From Mallotus nudiflorus (taxonomy: Eukaryota > Streptophyta > Magnoliopsida > Malpighiales > Euphorbiaceae): a stretch of DNA of 64,000 nucleotides. The DNA lies in assembly GCA_947683625.1 (NCBI GenBank), contig CANTUR010000639.1, positions 682,001 through 746,000 of the forward strand, written 5' to 3'. Positions 1 through 11,362 of this stretch are shown one piece after another; position 1 is the stretch's first letter, and each line of letters begins with the position of its first letter. A program made the position numbers and the translations under genes. The notes under the pieces were generated by a model, which was not told the DNA's origin, did no database searches, and saw nothing but the letters and a program-made list of their open reading frames with translations.

Positions 1-320
1 GGTGTGCAGAGATGATAGAGTAAGAAAAGCAGAAATCATAAACAAGTTATAATGGAATTTTGTTTACCGTAGAAGTAAAATATGGTTAATAAGACTTTCA
101 AGATAATATTTGAAGTGAAAATGGTGAAAATTTGAAATAAAATATTTACCTCAAGATGACAGTGGAGATGTAACATTTAATAACACCGACAAGTGAAGTT
201 GTTCAAGGTTGCATGTGCTTGTGATTTATACAATAATGCATCCATAAATTCAAAAACACCAGTTGTTATTTTATTCATTGCTTAATTTACATCAGTCCTT
301 ACAATTTTTTTTTCCCATAG
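1..320 (+). other. Intron upstream of first visible exon of the oxidoreductase gene
   Basis: No reading frame here fits the protein encoded downstream. The stretch ends in a pyrimidine-rich acceptor (T-run, then CCCATAG at 314-320) directly before the first exon, so it is read as the end of an intron. The upstream exons lie outside the window. Confidence 0.75.
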
Positions 321-3300
321 GTTTTGGAACTTGCCGAGGGGAAAATACTATCAACTCGTCTCATCATTGATGCAATGGGTAACTTCTCACCTGTGGTGAA
401 ACAGGTCAAGCTCCTTTTCTCCTTTAACATTTGCAATCAAAAGTGCAGTGGGAACCATCAATTTTTTCTGCAAGATCTACTATTTTTCACATATAGGTGT
501 GCATTTTGGTGCCACATTTGGTAAATTGTCAGGCCATATGAATTCTAAGAGCATTTTAAAAAGTATTGGTACACATTTAGTCAAATGATTTTTGCATAGT
601 TGACTAACTGATAAATGGAATGAGGATTGCATCCATTTAGTTACAAAGTCTTCACATTTTTTTGTATATCAATGTGCTGATCCCACTTATTCCATGGATA
701 TGTATGAGGTTGTTACATCAATTGACTTTCTGCGGTCTATGACCAAACTGACTTTTTATTATGTGATTTACAGATAAGAGGAGGAAGGAAGCCTGATGGT
801 GTTTGCCTTGTTGTGGGGACTTGTTCCCGCGGTTTTAAAGATAATTGTACAGGTGATGTCATATACAGTAGCTCATCTGTGAAGAAGGTTGGAAAGTCAG
901 AAGTACAACTATTTTGGGAGGTAAATTAGCGTTCTAGTACAATATGCTAATCATTTTGCAGTTTATTTGCTTTTGAGAATGAAAATGTTCATGAACATTT
1001 TATAGGCATTTCCAGCTGGTTCTGGTCCTATGGATCGTACTACTTATATGTTCACTTATGTTAGTCCTCAACCTGGATCACCTAAGTTGGAAGATCTATT
1101 GGAAGAGTACTGGGACTTGATGCCAAAATATGAGGTAAATTTTCAGTTCTGGTGACTGCAAACTTGTGCATCACTCTTCAGCTGGCTTGGTTCTACATCT
1201 TGATAATTGAATTCTCTTCAGTTTAAGACAATTAATACTTCAAATCAACACTTTTCATCTTCATTATTGTTGTTTTCTGTTACAACAACTTCTACATGAT
1301 CAATTCAACATTCAAAATTCAAAATTATTTTCAATCTTTGGTAGTTTTTGTGGTTCTGATTACATATTCTAAGCTCATAAAGGAGCTAAGAAACATAGAA
1401 GAAATGGTATTTCTATCTCTATATAGTATGATAACCTAACAAGTATAGTTATGGAAGTGTTAGTGAAAGGGGAGACTATATTGTAATACCTCTCTTGCTC
1501 TATTATGACTGATACACTTGTCTCTTGTCCAGCTTATATTGCTAGAAACCATTTATTGAAATCTTCTAGGAGCAAGCATGTTCTTTAAAGATTTATAATA
1601 CATTCATCACTTTATGAGTTTGAAATAAGATCTTGAGGGCAAAACTTTATCTTATATTTGTTTATCAGTGGGCATTAACTTCCTGGTCTCTCAGTATACA
1701 TTTCTATAAATCTTCCAAACCATACTTGACATCTAAATTTGATCTGCCTGTAAATGTCAATGTTGTTCTAAGAGTCATGTAGGTCTTGTTTTATATGAAG
1801 TCCATTTTTTATTTTCACTTGTTATATATTCAGTCAAAACACTGCAGTGTCCTATTTTACTTTTTCATTCTCAGTCACTAACTAGTTCTTAGTGTTTATC
1901 CATTTTTCTGGAACCCTTAGCTGATTGTTGGTAATGGTCTGCATTTTTCCACTTTGTAGGGAGTGTCTCTTAATAATCTGGAGATAAAGAGAGTTATATA
2001 TGGAATTTTCCCTACATATCGTGACAGGTAATAATACAATTAACATGAGAATTGGAAGGTTTATTTATACGCTGTTAATATTATTTTCAGTATCTCTATT
2101 TGCTATATGAGAATTTCCTCATTTGTACTTATCATGTTTTTTGGATACATTGGGTAAATTGTCTTCATATCTAACATCCTAAATTCTTAATGGGGGATGA
2201 TCAACTTTTCAGTCCATTGCGAGCTGCATTTAATCGTGTCTTACAGGTGGTTTATGTTGCAACTTGTTAAGCTTTAGATAAATTATGAGTACACAGCAGA
2301 TAGGATCAAATTTTACAATTTCATTCTCCGCAGTTTGGTGATGCTAGTGGCATACAATCACCTGTTTCATTTGGTGGTTTTGGAAGCTTGACAAGGCACC
2401 TTGGGAGATTGTCAACTGGTATATTTTGTGTGTGCTATTGTAATTAGTTTCAAATTAGCTAGGTCAATGAATTATCTTGAAATTGGTGCTCCCTTGTATA
2501 GGAATGTTTTTTTTTTTTGGTGTCAGACCCAAAGAAATGTGAAATGCAGAAACATTACATCTGAAAACTTACTAGTATTAGTTTATCTTTTTCTGAGAAT
2601 GTAGGAATCTATGAAGCAATAAGTGGTGATTTTCTTGACGCATACAGCTTGTCTGTGCTAAATCCTTACATGGTCAGTGACTTGTATTTTATGACTACAT
2701 GGTTAAGCAGCCTGTCTATACAATCACCTTACTGAAATTTCTGTATTTCAGCCCAACTTAAGTGCTTCATGGCTATTTCAAAGAGCAATGTCAGCCCAGC
2801 AAAAATCCAATGTTTATCCAGAATTCATTAACGATCTTCTTTATGTGAATTTCCAGAGTATGCAGGTAAGTTTTACTGTCATCCTACGTTGTGCAACAAA
2901 ATTTCAACTTGTTAAGTTTTGCTTTATTTTTCCTTTTCAATTTCATTTTATGCTAACGTGGTATCTTTCTTCTCCAGAGGCTAGGTGATCCTGTTCTGAG
3001 ACCATTCCTCCAGGTTAGCTTTATTTCTGTTTTTCCTTCTTTATCAGTCTAATCAAATTGCTAGTTTTAAATTCATTCTATTAGGGTAATAAAGAATTTG
3101 GTCCTCATAACTAAATCAAACATAAATAACGAAATTGTTTTACTCTGGTACCTTACATGGCAGGATGTTGTACAGTTGGAGCCACTTGCTAAGACATTAG
3201 GCCTTGTTTTGCTAACCAAACCTCAGATTATCCCATCAATATTCAAGCAGGTATCCCTATCAATGATTCTGAGTTTTCCTTTTCTTACTGTTCTTCACAT

Positions 3301-4077
3301 GTACATACCATATAATAAGTGAAGATAAGAACAACTGCCTTCTATAGCATGAAGAAGTTTTTTAGTCAACTATTTTATCTTATCATCATAATTGTTAACG
3401 TTTGATATCATTTGCTTTTGTATTTAAGATCAAAATCTTCACTCAATTTTTGCATTCTGTAAAATATATATCCAAGATGGAAGGGAAGATAGATTATCAA
3501 TTACTAGCAAAGAAGATAAAATTGGCCAATGGCTCCTGTTGGCTGCATTCAGGAATCTGTGTCTCCATCATTCTAGCTTAAGAGTAGGAGCATGATATTA
3601 TGGTACAGAAAGAGTCAATGTAGGTGTGTCGAGAAACATACACAAGGAAAGTCAGTTTGGTTAACATTTTTTTCACTTGGATATGACATTTTGGTAAACA
3701 AAAATGGTAATTGCTAATGGAATAACCCCTCATCCGGCGAAATTTATCTGTTCATCTTCAGGTCGGTATTTCTGTGCTTCTTGACTGGTCTGGTCATTTC
3801 TTCATGCTGAGCTACTACACTTTTCTCTCCAGGTTTGCTGACCCTGTAATTAGGTAACATAACCTTGTTTCCCTTCCTTTTTCTTAGATATACTGAACCT
3901 CAAGTATCTTGTCATTTTATAAATAATTACTTGAAACTTATTTTTATGAGTTTGCTTATGCTTGTATCTTTTCTTTTAAGGCCATTATTAAATGCGCTTC
4001 CATCAAAGATTAAGTATGAGTGGAAGAGGCATCTCGAGGCTTGGAAATATGGATCTGGTTTAGATTACAAGCTATGA
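321..4077 (+). CDS. Lycopene cyclase-like FAD/NAD(P)-binding oxidoreductase, 3' part
   Basis: Twelve exons join in phase to give the last 346 residues: 321-404, 774-920, 1006-1134, 1960-2027, 2213-2246, 2334-2418, 2605-2672, 2752-2865, 2978-3013, 3164-3250, 3762-3853 and 3981-4077. Every junction is GT-AG. The protein has blocks such as STRLIIDAMGNFSPVV, GGRKPDGVCLVVGTCSRGF and PAGSGPMDRTTYMFTY, and ends HLEAWKYGSGLDYKL. These resemble the plant family annotated as lycopene beta/epsilon cyclase-like (Arabidopsis At2g32640 type, from memory). That family is predicted to be plastid flavoproteins; it is not the characterised carotenoid LCYB or LCYE. The nucleotide-binding N-terminus and any transit peptide are outside the window. 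No stop or frameshift interrupts the joined frame, so the gene is probably functional. The family call is fairly secure, but the substrate is unknown. Confidence 0.85.
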
Positions 4078-4897
4078 GAGGCATTCCATGATGATTAAAT
4101 TGAAACAAACCTACTGCATGTTTGAGTGACAGCTCTGAGGTTCCAACTTGTTTTCCTCAAGCTCTGGACTTCCTCTGCATCTGATAGTAATGCCAGTTTA
4201 CATTTTGAACCCAGCAGAGAGCCTGTCTCCATCCGTCATTACTGTATAGAGAGTCAAGTAAAGGATGGGCATCAGTCCTTATCTATCGTTCTGATTGACT
4301 GTATAGAGAGTTGTATGTGCAAGGGAATTTACATGTCAATGAATGTAACTCGAGACATAATTAATTATGACTGCCAGGTACTCCTTTGGTAAATGCGTTG
4401 TTCCTTTATTCCATTCATCAGCTTCAAATGTTGGTAGCAAAAACCATGTAAGATACGTTTTCCTCTTTGAATTTTTATGTTCTTGGGATACGTTTTCCTC
4501 TTTGAATTTTTATGTTCTTGGCATGGACGATCTGATTCTATGAGACACTGGCACTGTCAATTTCATACTGTGAAACCAGCAAGTAGCAACTATTTTTTGA
4601 AATTGCATATAAATTTCACTTCCAAATTAAAATCTTGCCCAGCTTAAGAAGATCAAGAAATTTGAGATAAGGTCTCTTCACATTAGTTTCCTAAAATCTC
4701 CCACTTCACAGTGAATTGCACATAAACAGCTAATTATAAAATTATATTATATTACTCATTTTCAGACAGATAATTATTTATACAACATTTTATTCATATT
4801 TTACATTTCCCTTTTTTGTTTTGTAATACTTTCTCTTCAGGCAATTACACCTATCAAAACAACACCATCCATGAACAAGAACATTACTCAGAAATAA
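4078..4897. other. 3' flanks of two convergent genes
   Basis: This is the space between the stop of the oxidoreductase gene and the stop of the convergent membrane-protein gene. It must contain both 3' UTRs, but no canonical AATAAA signal could be placed with confidence. Apart from the tandem duplication at 4452-4521 it has no recognisable element. Confidence 0.6.
4452..4521 (+). repeat. Perfect 35-bp tandem duplication
   Basis: The 35-bp unit beginning GATACGTTTTCCTC and ending TTATGTTCTTGG occurs twice back to back (4452-4486 and 4487-4521) with no mismatch. It lies 375 bp after the oxidoreductase stop codon, probably in its 3' UTR or just beyond. Perfect identity implies a recent event. 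Confidence 0.9.
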
Positions 4898-5598
4898 TCA
4901 ACTGGACGTTTTAGCGCCAAAAAATTTTGAAAGCTGTTTTACAATAGGTTTCTCTTTAATATCTTCTTCTTTGCTAAGATGCCATTTCTTTGATGTGTCT
5001 TCAGCCTGAAATCAAATTCTCCAAGTTAAAATAATGGAAGCAGCAAACTCATGTTAAAATTGTTACTAAAACATTCAATTATAATTAGAACCTTGTAAAT
5101 TTGCATACCCATGTTCTCAAAGGCCCTAGTTGCTCTCTGATCATTTCAAGCTTTGGTTGAACAAGGTCTTTCCCTTTGTTTCTGATATCATCACTCTACC
5201 AACACAGAAAGTATCAACATTTCAGATAAACCAACCGTCAGTTTCAGGGGTCATTCTCCTTTCTTAAAAAGAAAAAAGCAAGCAAATTACAATCTCACAT
5301 TGTGCAACTCTAACTTGGAGACTGCCAAACTGAAAACCAAAGTAGCTCCACCAAACACTAATGCAGTTGCAACCGCAAAAGCCTTCCCAACTGCAAAATA
5401 CACTTTGTTAAATTACAAAATAAACATAAATACTTTATAAAAATATCGTTAGCTCCTCTTGCCACATTCAACTTTGGGTGCATTACAGGCTACTAATAAT
5501 GAAATAAGGATTAATCTAATGGTTTTCAATTCTATTTGTACAAAAACACACGTGTGATGAAGAAGGCTCTCATTTAAGATTATCCATAATTTAGCCAT

Positions 5599-5635
<37 letters not shown>

Positions 5636-6513
5636 TCTTGCTACATACAAACGCTCCTAAAGCCCCTAAAGTTCAGTGCCTACAAACCTTAAGTCCCTAT
5701 TGTTTTAATAATAACATTTTTAATCCCTGAGTGAGGAGAGGAGGTTTATTAACAGATTATACACTTCAGCAATCAGCACAATAAAGTTATAAAATTTGCA
5801 TTGCACTTTAATCCTTGGCATTTTTTACTATAACACAATGTACTCCCCATAATTCTAAAGATTAGACCACCTTAATCCCTCAAATCATAAATTGTTTGTA
5901 ATGTTAAAAGCATTATATCTTAGGGACTCAAGTGTTTCAAACTTACTGTGGGAAAGGCCTTCAGCAGCAGCCTTCAATTTCTCAGGATTGATGGGGGTGT
6001 ATCTGTCTTTTCGCAATTCATTAGCAGTGGAGGCCAAAACCGAACCCTCTTGCGACGGCGGTTCCCACCTGAAAAATTCTCCATATCAGAACCCAACAAC
6101 AGGAAATCGAATTGATTTAAACAATTAGGGATTTTGAATTCGACTGTTTACCTTCTGGGACCAAAAGTGACCTGAGGAAGAGAAAGGTAAGCTCGAAGAG
6201 GATTAAGTTTATCCGGTGAAATAGCAGAAGAGGACGCCGGTGACCGATCGGAGTGAAGAGTCCACTTGGATGACGTGGAGAAGGAAGATGAATCTGAGGG
6301 CTTACCGTAAATGTAGGAGGGAAGAGAATGTCTCAAGACTTCCGGAAGCACATCTGCTTGGGATTCTTGATTATTGGTGGTAAAGGAGGTAGACGTAGGG
6401 GTTTTAGTTGCGGCGGTGGAGGATTTCTCGGCGAGACGGTTAACGGCTTGTTTGGATTCCTGGAAAAAGAAGGCCGCTTCTTTTCCCGCTAGCCTTCCCG
6501 CTAGAAAACTCAT
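4898..6513 (-). CDS. Conserved plant protein with one predicted membrane span, five exons
   Basis: Exons in coding order are 6513-6152, 6068-5947, 5390-5299, 5195-5109 and 5005-4898. All have GT-AG borders and join in phase into 256 residues. The start is the ATG at 6513, downstream of a TATA-like box. The N-terminus (MSFLAGRLAGKEAAFFFQES) is followed by a Ser/Thr-rich low-complexity stretch (about residues 28-100). Next come a conserved-looking middle (WEPPSQEGS, then LRKDRYTPINPEKL) and one hydrophobic span (AFAVATALVFGGATLVFSLA, about residues 164-183). The tail is charged and ends KQLSKFFGAKTSS. I do not recognise a named family. A single-span protein of an organelle or endomembrane is plausible, but the location is inference. 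The exon structure is intact and codon phase is kept throughout, so this is a real host gene. Confidence 0.85.
5602..5632. repeat. (TA)n microsatellite
   Basis: About 15 TA units lie in the intron between the second and third coding exons of the minus-strand gene. It is a candidate length-polymorphic site. Confidence 0.9.
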
Positions 6514-6572
6514 TTGCTATATTTTAGATTTTGATGGGATCGGATTTGGCTCAGCTTAGTTTAATTTTGTTC

Positions 6573-6582
6573 GTATTTATAC
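6573..6582 (-). promoter_or_regulatory. TATA box of the minus-strand gene
   Basis: On the minus strand this reads GTATAAATAC, about 60 bp upstream of the ATG at 6513. A TGGGCC hexamer (the plant site II type, TGGGCY) lies just upstream at about 6589. The placement fits a core promoter. It is judged from sequence only. Confidence 0.55.
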
Positions 6583-6599
6583 TGGCTTCTGGGCCTTGT

Positions 6600-8544
6600 T
6601 TTTTGTGTGTGTATGTTTTTTTTTGAAAACACAATTCATTTTGAAATGGTTTTATTTTCTGTTTAACTCATTTTTTTTCCTAAATAGCTAATATTAATTT
6701 AATATTCATTCAACTATTAGTTATTTCGATTCCATCCAAAAATTTTAATAATTAATTTTTTTTTTATAAGACCACTCGGCATTTGGTATTTTAAAAAATT
6801 TGACTAATCCAAATTTGACATAAAAAGGACTCCAAACTAATAGTAAAAGTTTATTTCAAAAATTTTAAAGCATATATATATATGAATCAAACTAAAATAT
6901 CACTTAAGTAAAAATAACTATTATTTGTAACATTTTTTTGTGTTATATTAAAAATTTAAATAATAAATGCAATATCAAATATATATAATTTTCTATTAGT
7001 CTTAAATTTTATTTATTTTTTCATCCTTTACTTTTTTTAAAACTGAATATTTAATTTAATATTACATATTAATTAAATATAAAAATTGAAAATAAAGGCA
7101 AAAAGGAGAAATGAAACTACCTGAACTTCATTTTAACTCAAGGGAGACAAACGCTAGAACCAAAAAGTCTAGTGATTCTCTCTTAATTATTACTATTTTT
7201 TTTTGTCGAATGCATTGCATGTATTTAAAATATTTATTAAATATATAATTTAAGAATTTTTTTAAGTATAAAATATAAAAATTATTATAATATGAATAGA
7301 ATAAATTTTCAATACTAAATAATATGAAATATTAATAATAATTCATATAATATATATATTATATTTTAACAGTCATTATTAAAAAAAATGAATACTAAAA
7401 TAAGAATAATTGTTTAAAATATCACATATTTATAATAGAGATCACTATATGAAAAAACTAAACATAATATAATTATAGAATAATATAAATATAATATTGT
7501 ATTTAGAAGAGTAATATTATTTATTCATAATATAATTAAAACAAATTTATAAATTTATTATAAATTAAATTAAATTATTTAGCTTATATGAATTTAAATA
7601 ATTAATCACATAATTTCTTTTGACATTATTTAAAGGATAAGTATTTTCTAATTAATTAAAGTTTATTGCTTAAAAATAATTATATTTTCTTAGTCACTTA
7701 CATGTAAAATATATATCTATACTATATATAAATCTTGTGAAATAAATTATTCTTATTTATCAATTCATAAAATTCTTATTTTTTTTAATTTTCTAATGAC
7801 TTTTATAAGTATAAAAATTGTGTACAATTGCATAAGTTAAACTAATAATAAAATTATTAATTTTAACTATTATTCATTACTCATATATATGCAAAATATA
7901 GTGCATTATAAATACGAATGTTTATAAAATATTTGTAAATGAATCTTATACAATTTAATAGTCTATGCATATAAAAGAAGTTATTTTATTTTTATTAAAA
8001 TATATGTAATTTTTAAATATAAAATTTGAAATGTTAAATACAAACTAAAACTATTTTCATCAGTTTCAAAATTTTTCAAAACTAAATTAATACTATTTTT
8101 ATTAATATATAAAAATGTATGTCCTTTTCCATCCAATTTTTTTTTTCCTCATATTTTTGTATATATTATAAATTTTTGAATTTTCTTAAAATGATTTTTT
8201 TTTATTTTCATCAAAATTTTAATTTTTTGATAACTGATTAAAAATTTGCCCACAAAAAGAAGGCTTACTTTCGTCATAATTTAATACATAAATCGCAGAC
8301 GGAATTCGATATTTTATTCTAATAAAAGTTTATGTGCATTAAAAAAAATTATTTTAATATAAATATTCATCAATTTGGAGAACTTTTTTCAAGAAATAAA
8401 TTGTTAGTGTTGGTGGAATTGTTAATTAATAAAAAAAAATTAGAATTTTAATAATTTGGCCTTGACATTTAGTTTTTGGATTTAATATGGTTGTCTTTCG
8501 TGCTTGATACTCCCAAACCTTTTTGTTATGAAAATGTTCACAGT
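6600..8544. other. AT-rich intergenic sequence
   Basis: Nearly 2 kb of very AT-rich DNA with short homopolymers and no long reading frame. No terminal repeats or coding remnants could be recognised. It separates the two host genes from the transposon-filled part of the window. Confidence 0.6.
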
Positions 8545-9955
8545 TGTTGACTATTCATAATCAAAATGAGTCAAGTTTAGCGGCCATTTTAAAATGTTGA
8601 GAAAGGAAAAATTGGATCTTCATGCATGGACCTGATCACTGCACCAATTTCATTCTTGATGAACAAGCACTAAAGCACATCTTCATTGTTTTTTAGTTAC
8701 TTGGAGGACAAGGGTTCACAAGGAATTTTTTTTTTTTTTTAAAGGACAACAAGATTTTTAAATAGCTTGGCAACAAGATATGTGTCCTGTATAGGGATAA
8801 CTGTGAAGTTCTAAAGGAACTTATCTGATTGATATGCATAGAGGACCATATGCAGTTTGTATGCAATATTGGAAATGCAGTTCTAATGGCTTTCTCAACA
8901 GAAGGCCATGGCTCAGTGTACAAGTGATCATGTATAGTCGTAAAGAAAAACATAAAGCTGCATTGCATCTCGGTGATAAAATAATTGGGCATCTTAAAGC
9001 ATAATATCATTGACCTTTTTTTTTTCTTTGTATTTAAAACTCATCAAAATTCAATTAATTTAGTTTGATTTACACAATACCACAAGGACATCTTAAAGAA
9101 TAATATCATGAGCAACTTTTACAACAACTATTTTTTAGAGCTCTAATGGCTACAAAACTAAAGATTACGATCGTGACACCTCCTTTCATGATAGTGAGTA
9201 CCATTTTTCCTACAAAAATTGAAAAAAAAAAAAAACATCAAATAAAAGTAGATATTTGGTTGGGGACAAAAATCAAAGTTCCAACAACCATATTTTGGCT
9301 CCTCCACTATAAATACAAGATCAAGACATCATTTGAAGTGTTACAGGTTTTGAGGAACAAATTTATTATGCAAAAGTTATTGAGCTATAATTGTTTCTTT
9401 CATATTTTTCTTTGTATATTGTTTATTTTTAAACAAACTCTTGTTGAGTTTGTGTATGCCCTTCTTGTGAGAGTTGAGTCAGTGATAGAGTTAGGATTCT
9501 TTCATCTACTCATTCTTTGGGGTTGAAGAAGTGGGTAGTGAGATTCTTTCTCTTTGAGTTGTTGTTGATTCCTTCAAAAACAACTAGTTGTTAAGGTTTT
9601 GAGTTAGCCTTGAAAACTCTTATGGAAGGTTTAATGTGAGCATTGAAAACACTTTGAAAAAAATTCTAAATGAGTCTAGAAAACTCATTGTTGCAAGGTT
9701 TGGTGTGAGCCATTGAAAATATGATATTGTAATCAATCTTGGGAATAAGATTGGTGTGAGTGATTGAACATCTTAACTTGGGGATAAGTTAGGTGGAGAC
9801 GTAGATTCATTGAAAAACCAAACTCCTTAATTCTTTGTGTTCATCTTTTGTTTCTTGTTCTTATTCTTGTTAATATTTATTCTTCTTAAATCACATTCTA
9901 ATTTCCTTTTAATTTGTCAATTTTCCCTTAAACTTCAATTAGCCTTATTCATCGA
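8545..9955 (+). mobile_element. SIRE-like copia LTR (family H), probably solo or truncated
   Basis: The start TGTTGACTATTCATAATCAA resembles the start of the A-family LTR (TGTTGACCATTTGCATGATC). A TATA box (CTATAAATAC, 9307-9316) is followed by the leader features seen in the other SIRE-like LTRs. These are a GTGAGC..TTGAAAACAC repeat near 9635 and 9705, the hairpin CTTAACTT-GGGGAT-AAGTTAGG (9772-9793), GTGGAGACGTAGATT, and a T-rich end near CCTTATTCA. No internal retrotransposon sequence follows. The right border is diverged and no target duplication was found, so both ends are approximate. Confidence 0.6.
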
Positions 9956-10486
9956 CATTTTTCATACGGAAACAACATTTCTAGGTATAAAAACAAAGTC
10001 CAACATTTAATAGTCCAAAAAGGTATGAGCTTGGTCTTTTATAGATAGAAATGCCTCATGGCAATATACACAAGCAATTTTGGTAATCTTAGGAGAAGTT
10101 ATTAGGCCATTACAAAAGCTCGGTATGGTAAAAGTTAAGGTTCTCTTAATGAGATGGTCCCCTCAAGGACTTAGGTTATAAGCCAAGGTTAGGTGGGCCC
10201 ATAGTCTTTTGCTCACTTGTGAATAAGTGCCGCCCTTAAGGACTTGGGGTTACAAACTATGGTTATATTGGCCTGACATATATTATTGGATTAAGTAAAG
10301 ACAAAGAATGATGGTAAGCTAATTTACAATCCTATGAAGTTAGTGGAATCATGAGACAATAAACCAACACCATCGGGTTATAGGGACATAATGCATAATA
10401 AATGCAAGAATAAAATAATAATTAATAAGATAATTCCAAAGAACACAAGCTGAATCAGTAGCTCTTATCCTTATTGAAGTCGACAC
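9956..10486. other. Non-coding transposon-derived stretch
   Basis: There is no usable frame. Two similar phrases, CCTCAAGGACTTAGGTTATA (near 10162) and CCTTAAGGACTTGGGGTTAC (near 10233), each lead to a GGCC box and look like a diverged tandem duplication. Because this abuts the end of a minus-strand LTR at 10487, it may be the 5' untranslated internal part of that element. That is inference. Confidence 0.35.
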
Positions 10487-11127
10487 TGTAGATTGTGGGG
10501 TTTAGCGTGTGCCCAAATCTTTTGCAACCACGACATCGTTTAAGTTTAGGACTCTAGGGAACACATAACTAATATCACAAAAGATATGACATAGAAATGA
10601 TGAGTCACTACCCAAGGTAATAATTAGGATAAATTATAAGTGGTGGTAACTTTATTCTTTAAAAGAGAGTTAGCACCACACTGAGAGAATTGTAGGTACA
10701 AAATACCAACTTTTTTAGTCTTGTTTTCTTTTAGATTTACTTTATTGATTATTGTTTTATTCCTTATTTACATGCAATTTTCATTTTAAACCCACTTAAG
10801 AACACAAAAGGCACACTGATCATTCATAAAAACCATGTAAAATGCATCCGTAAGAAAGCACATAAATCCTTGAAGTTAGTTGTAGACACCCAATTTCAGG
10901 ATGATGAGTTATGAATGTGATAGAGGACTCCAATAATGAAAATATCATGAATAAGTCCTCGATACTTAAGCTTTAAAAGTCCAAGGGTCTAAATATATCT
11001 TTTAAAGGAAGGATTTAGTGTTTTCAAAGACTAAATTGCAATAGTTTTTTAAGACCTAATTGTAAACTTAAATTCTTCTAGGGGTCTTTTCGTAATTAAA
11101 TGTTAAAAAAAACTGTCTGAATTCCAT

Positions 11128-11204
11128 AATTCCGATCGGAATTACACCAATTCTGATCGGAATTGTGTAATTCCGATCGGAATTGTACAATCTCTGTCGG
11201 AATT
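11128..11204 (+). promoter_or_regulatory. Array of four 16-bp palindromes spaced 20-21 bp
   Basis: The units are AATTCCGATCGGAATT (11128-11143, perfect), AATTCTGATCGGAATT (11149), AATTCCGATCGGAATT (11169, perfect) and AATCTCTGTCGGAATT (11189). Their centres are 21, 20 and 20 bp apart. The array ends about 150 bp upstream of the TATA box, where an LTR U3 enhancer would be. A binding factor is inferred, not shown. Confidence 0.75.
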
Positions 11205-11354
11205 GGACTCTTCCGTCTCTGTTTTTTTTTTTTACTCTTTTAACTCAATACTAATTGGTCTAAAATCCTAAATATGATTTTAAGTATTAATCCTATATTT
11301 TTAGGAATTAGAATCACGTTAGAATTGAGCTAGGGTTTTTGGTTTTCTTTTTCC

Positions 11355-11362
11355 TATATAAA
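11355..11362 (+). promoter_or_regulatory. TATA box of LTR G1
   Basis: TATATAAA lies about 475 bp into the LTR and is followed by the purine-rich stretch GAGGAGGACAAGGG. It probably marks the U3/R border. Confidence 0.6.

Noticed and set aside
2401..3322. Separate short plus-strand frames in the oxidoreductase gene
   Set aside because: They read through introns. The spliced exon model accounts for their coding parts with GT-AG borders and constant phase.
8693..9010. Minus-strand frame of 105 residues
   Set aside because: Low-complexity ends (poly-Lys from a T-run), inside LTR H, no recognisable domain.
9146..9526. Plus-strand frame of 126 residues
   Set aside because: It crosses the TATA box and leader of LTR H. 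Composition is that of AT-rich non-coding DNA.
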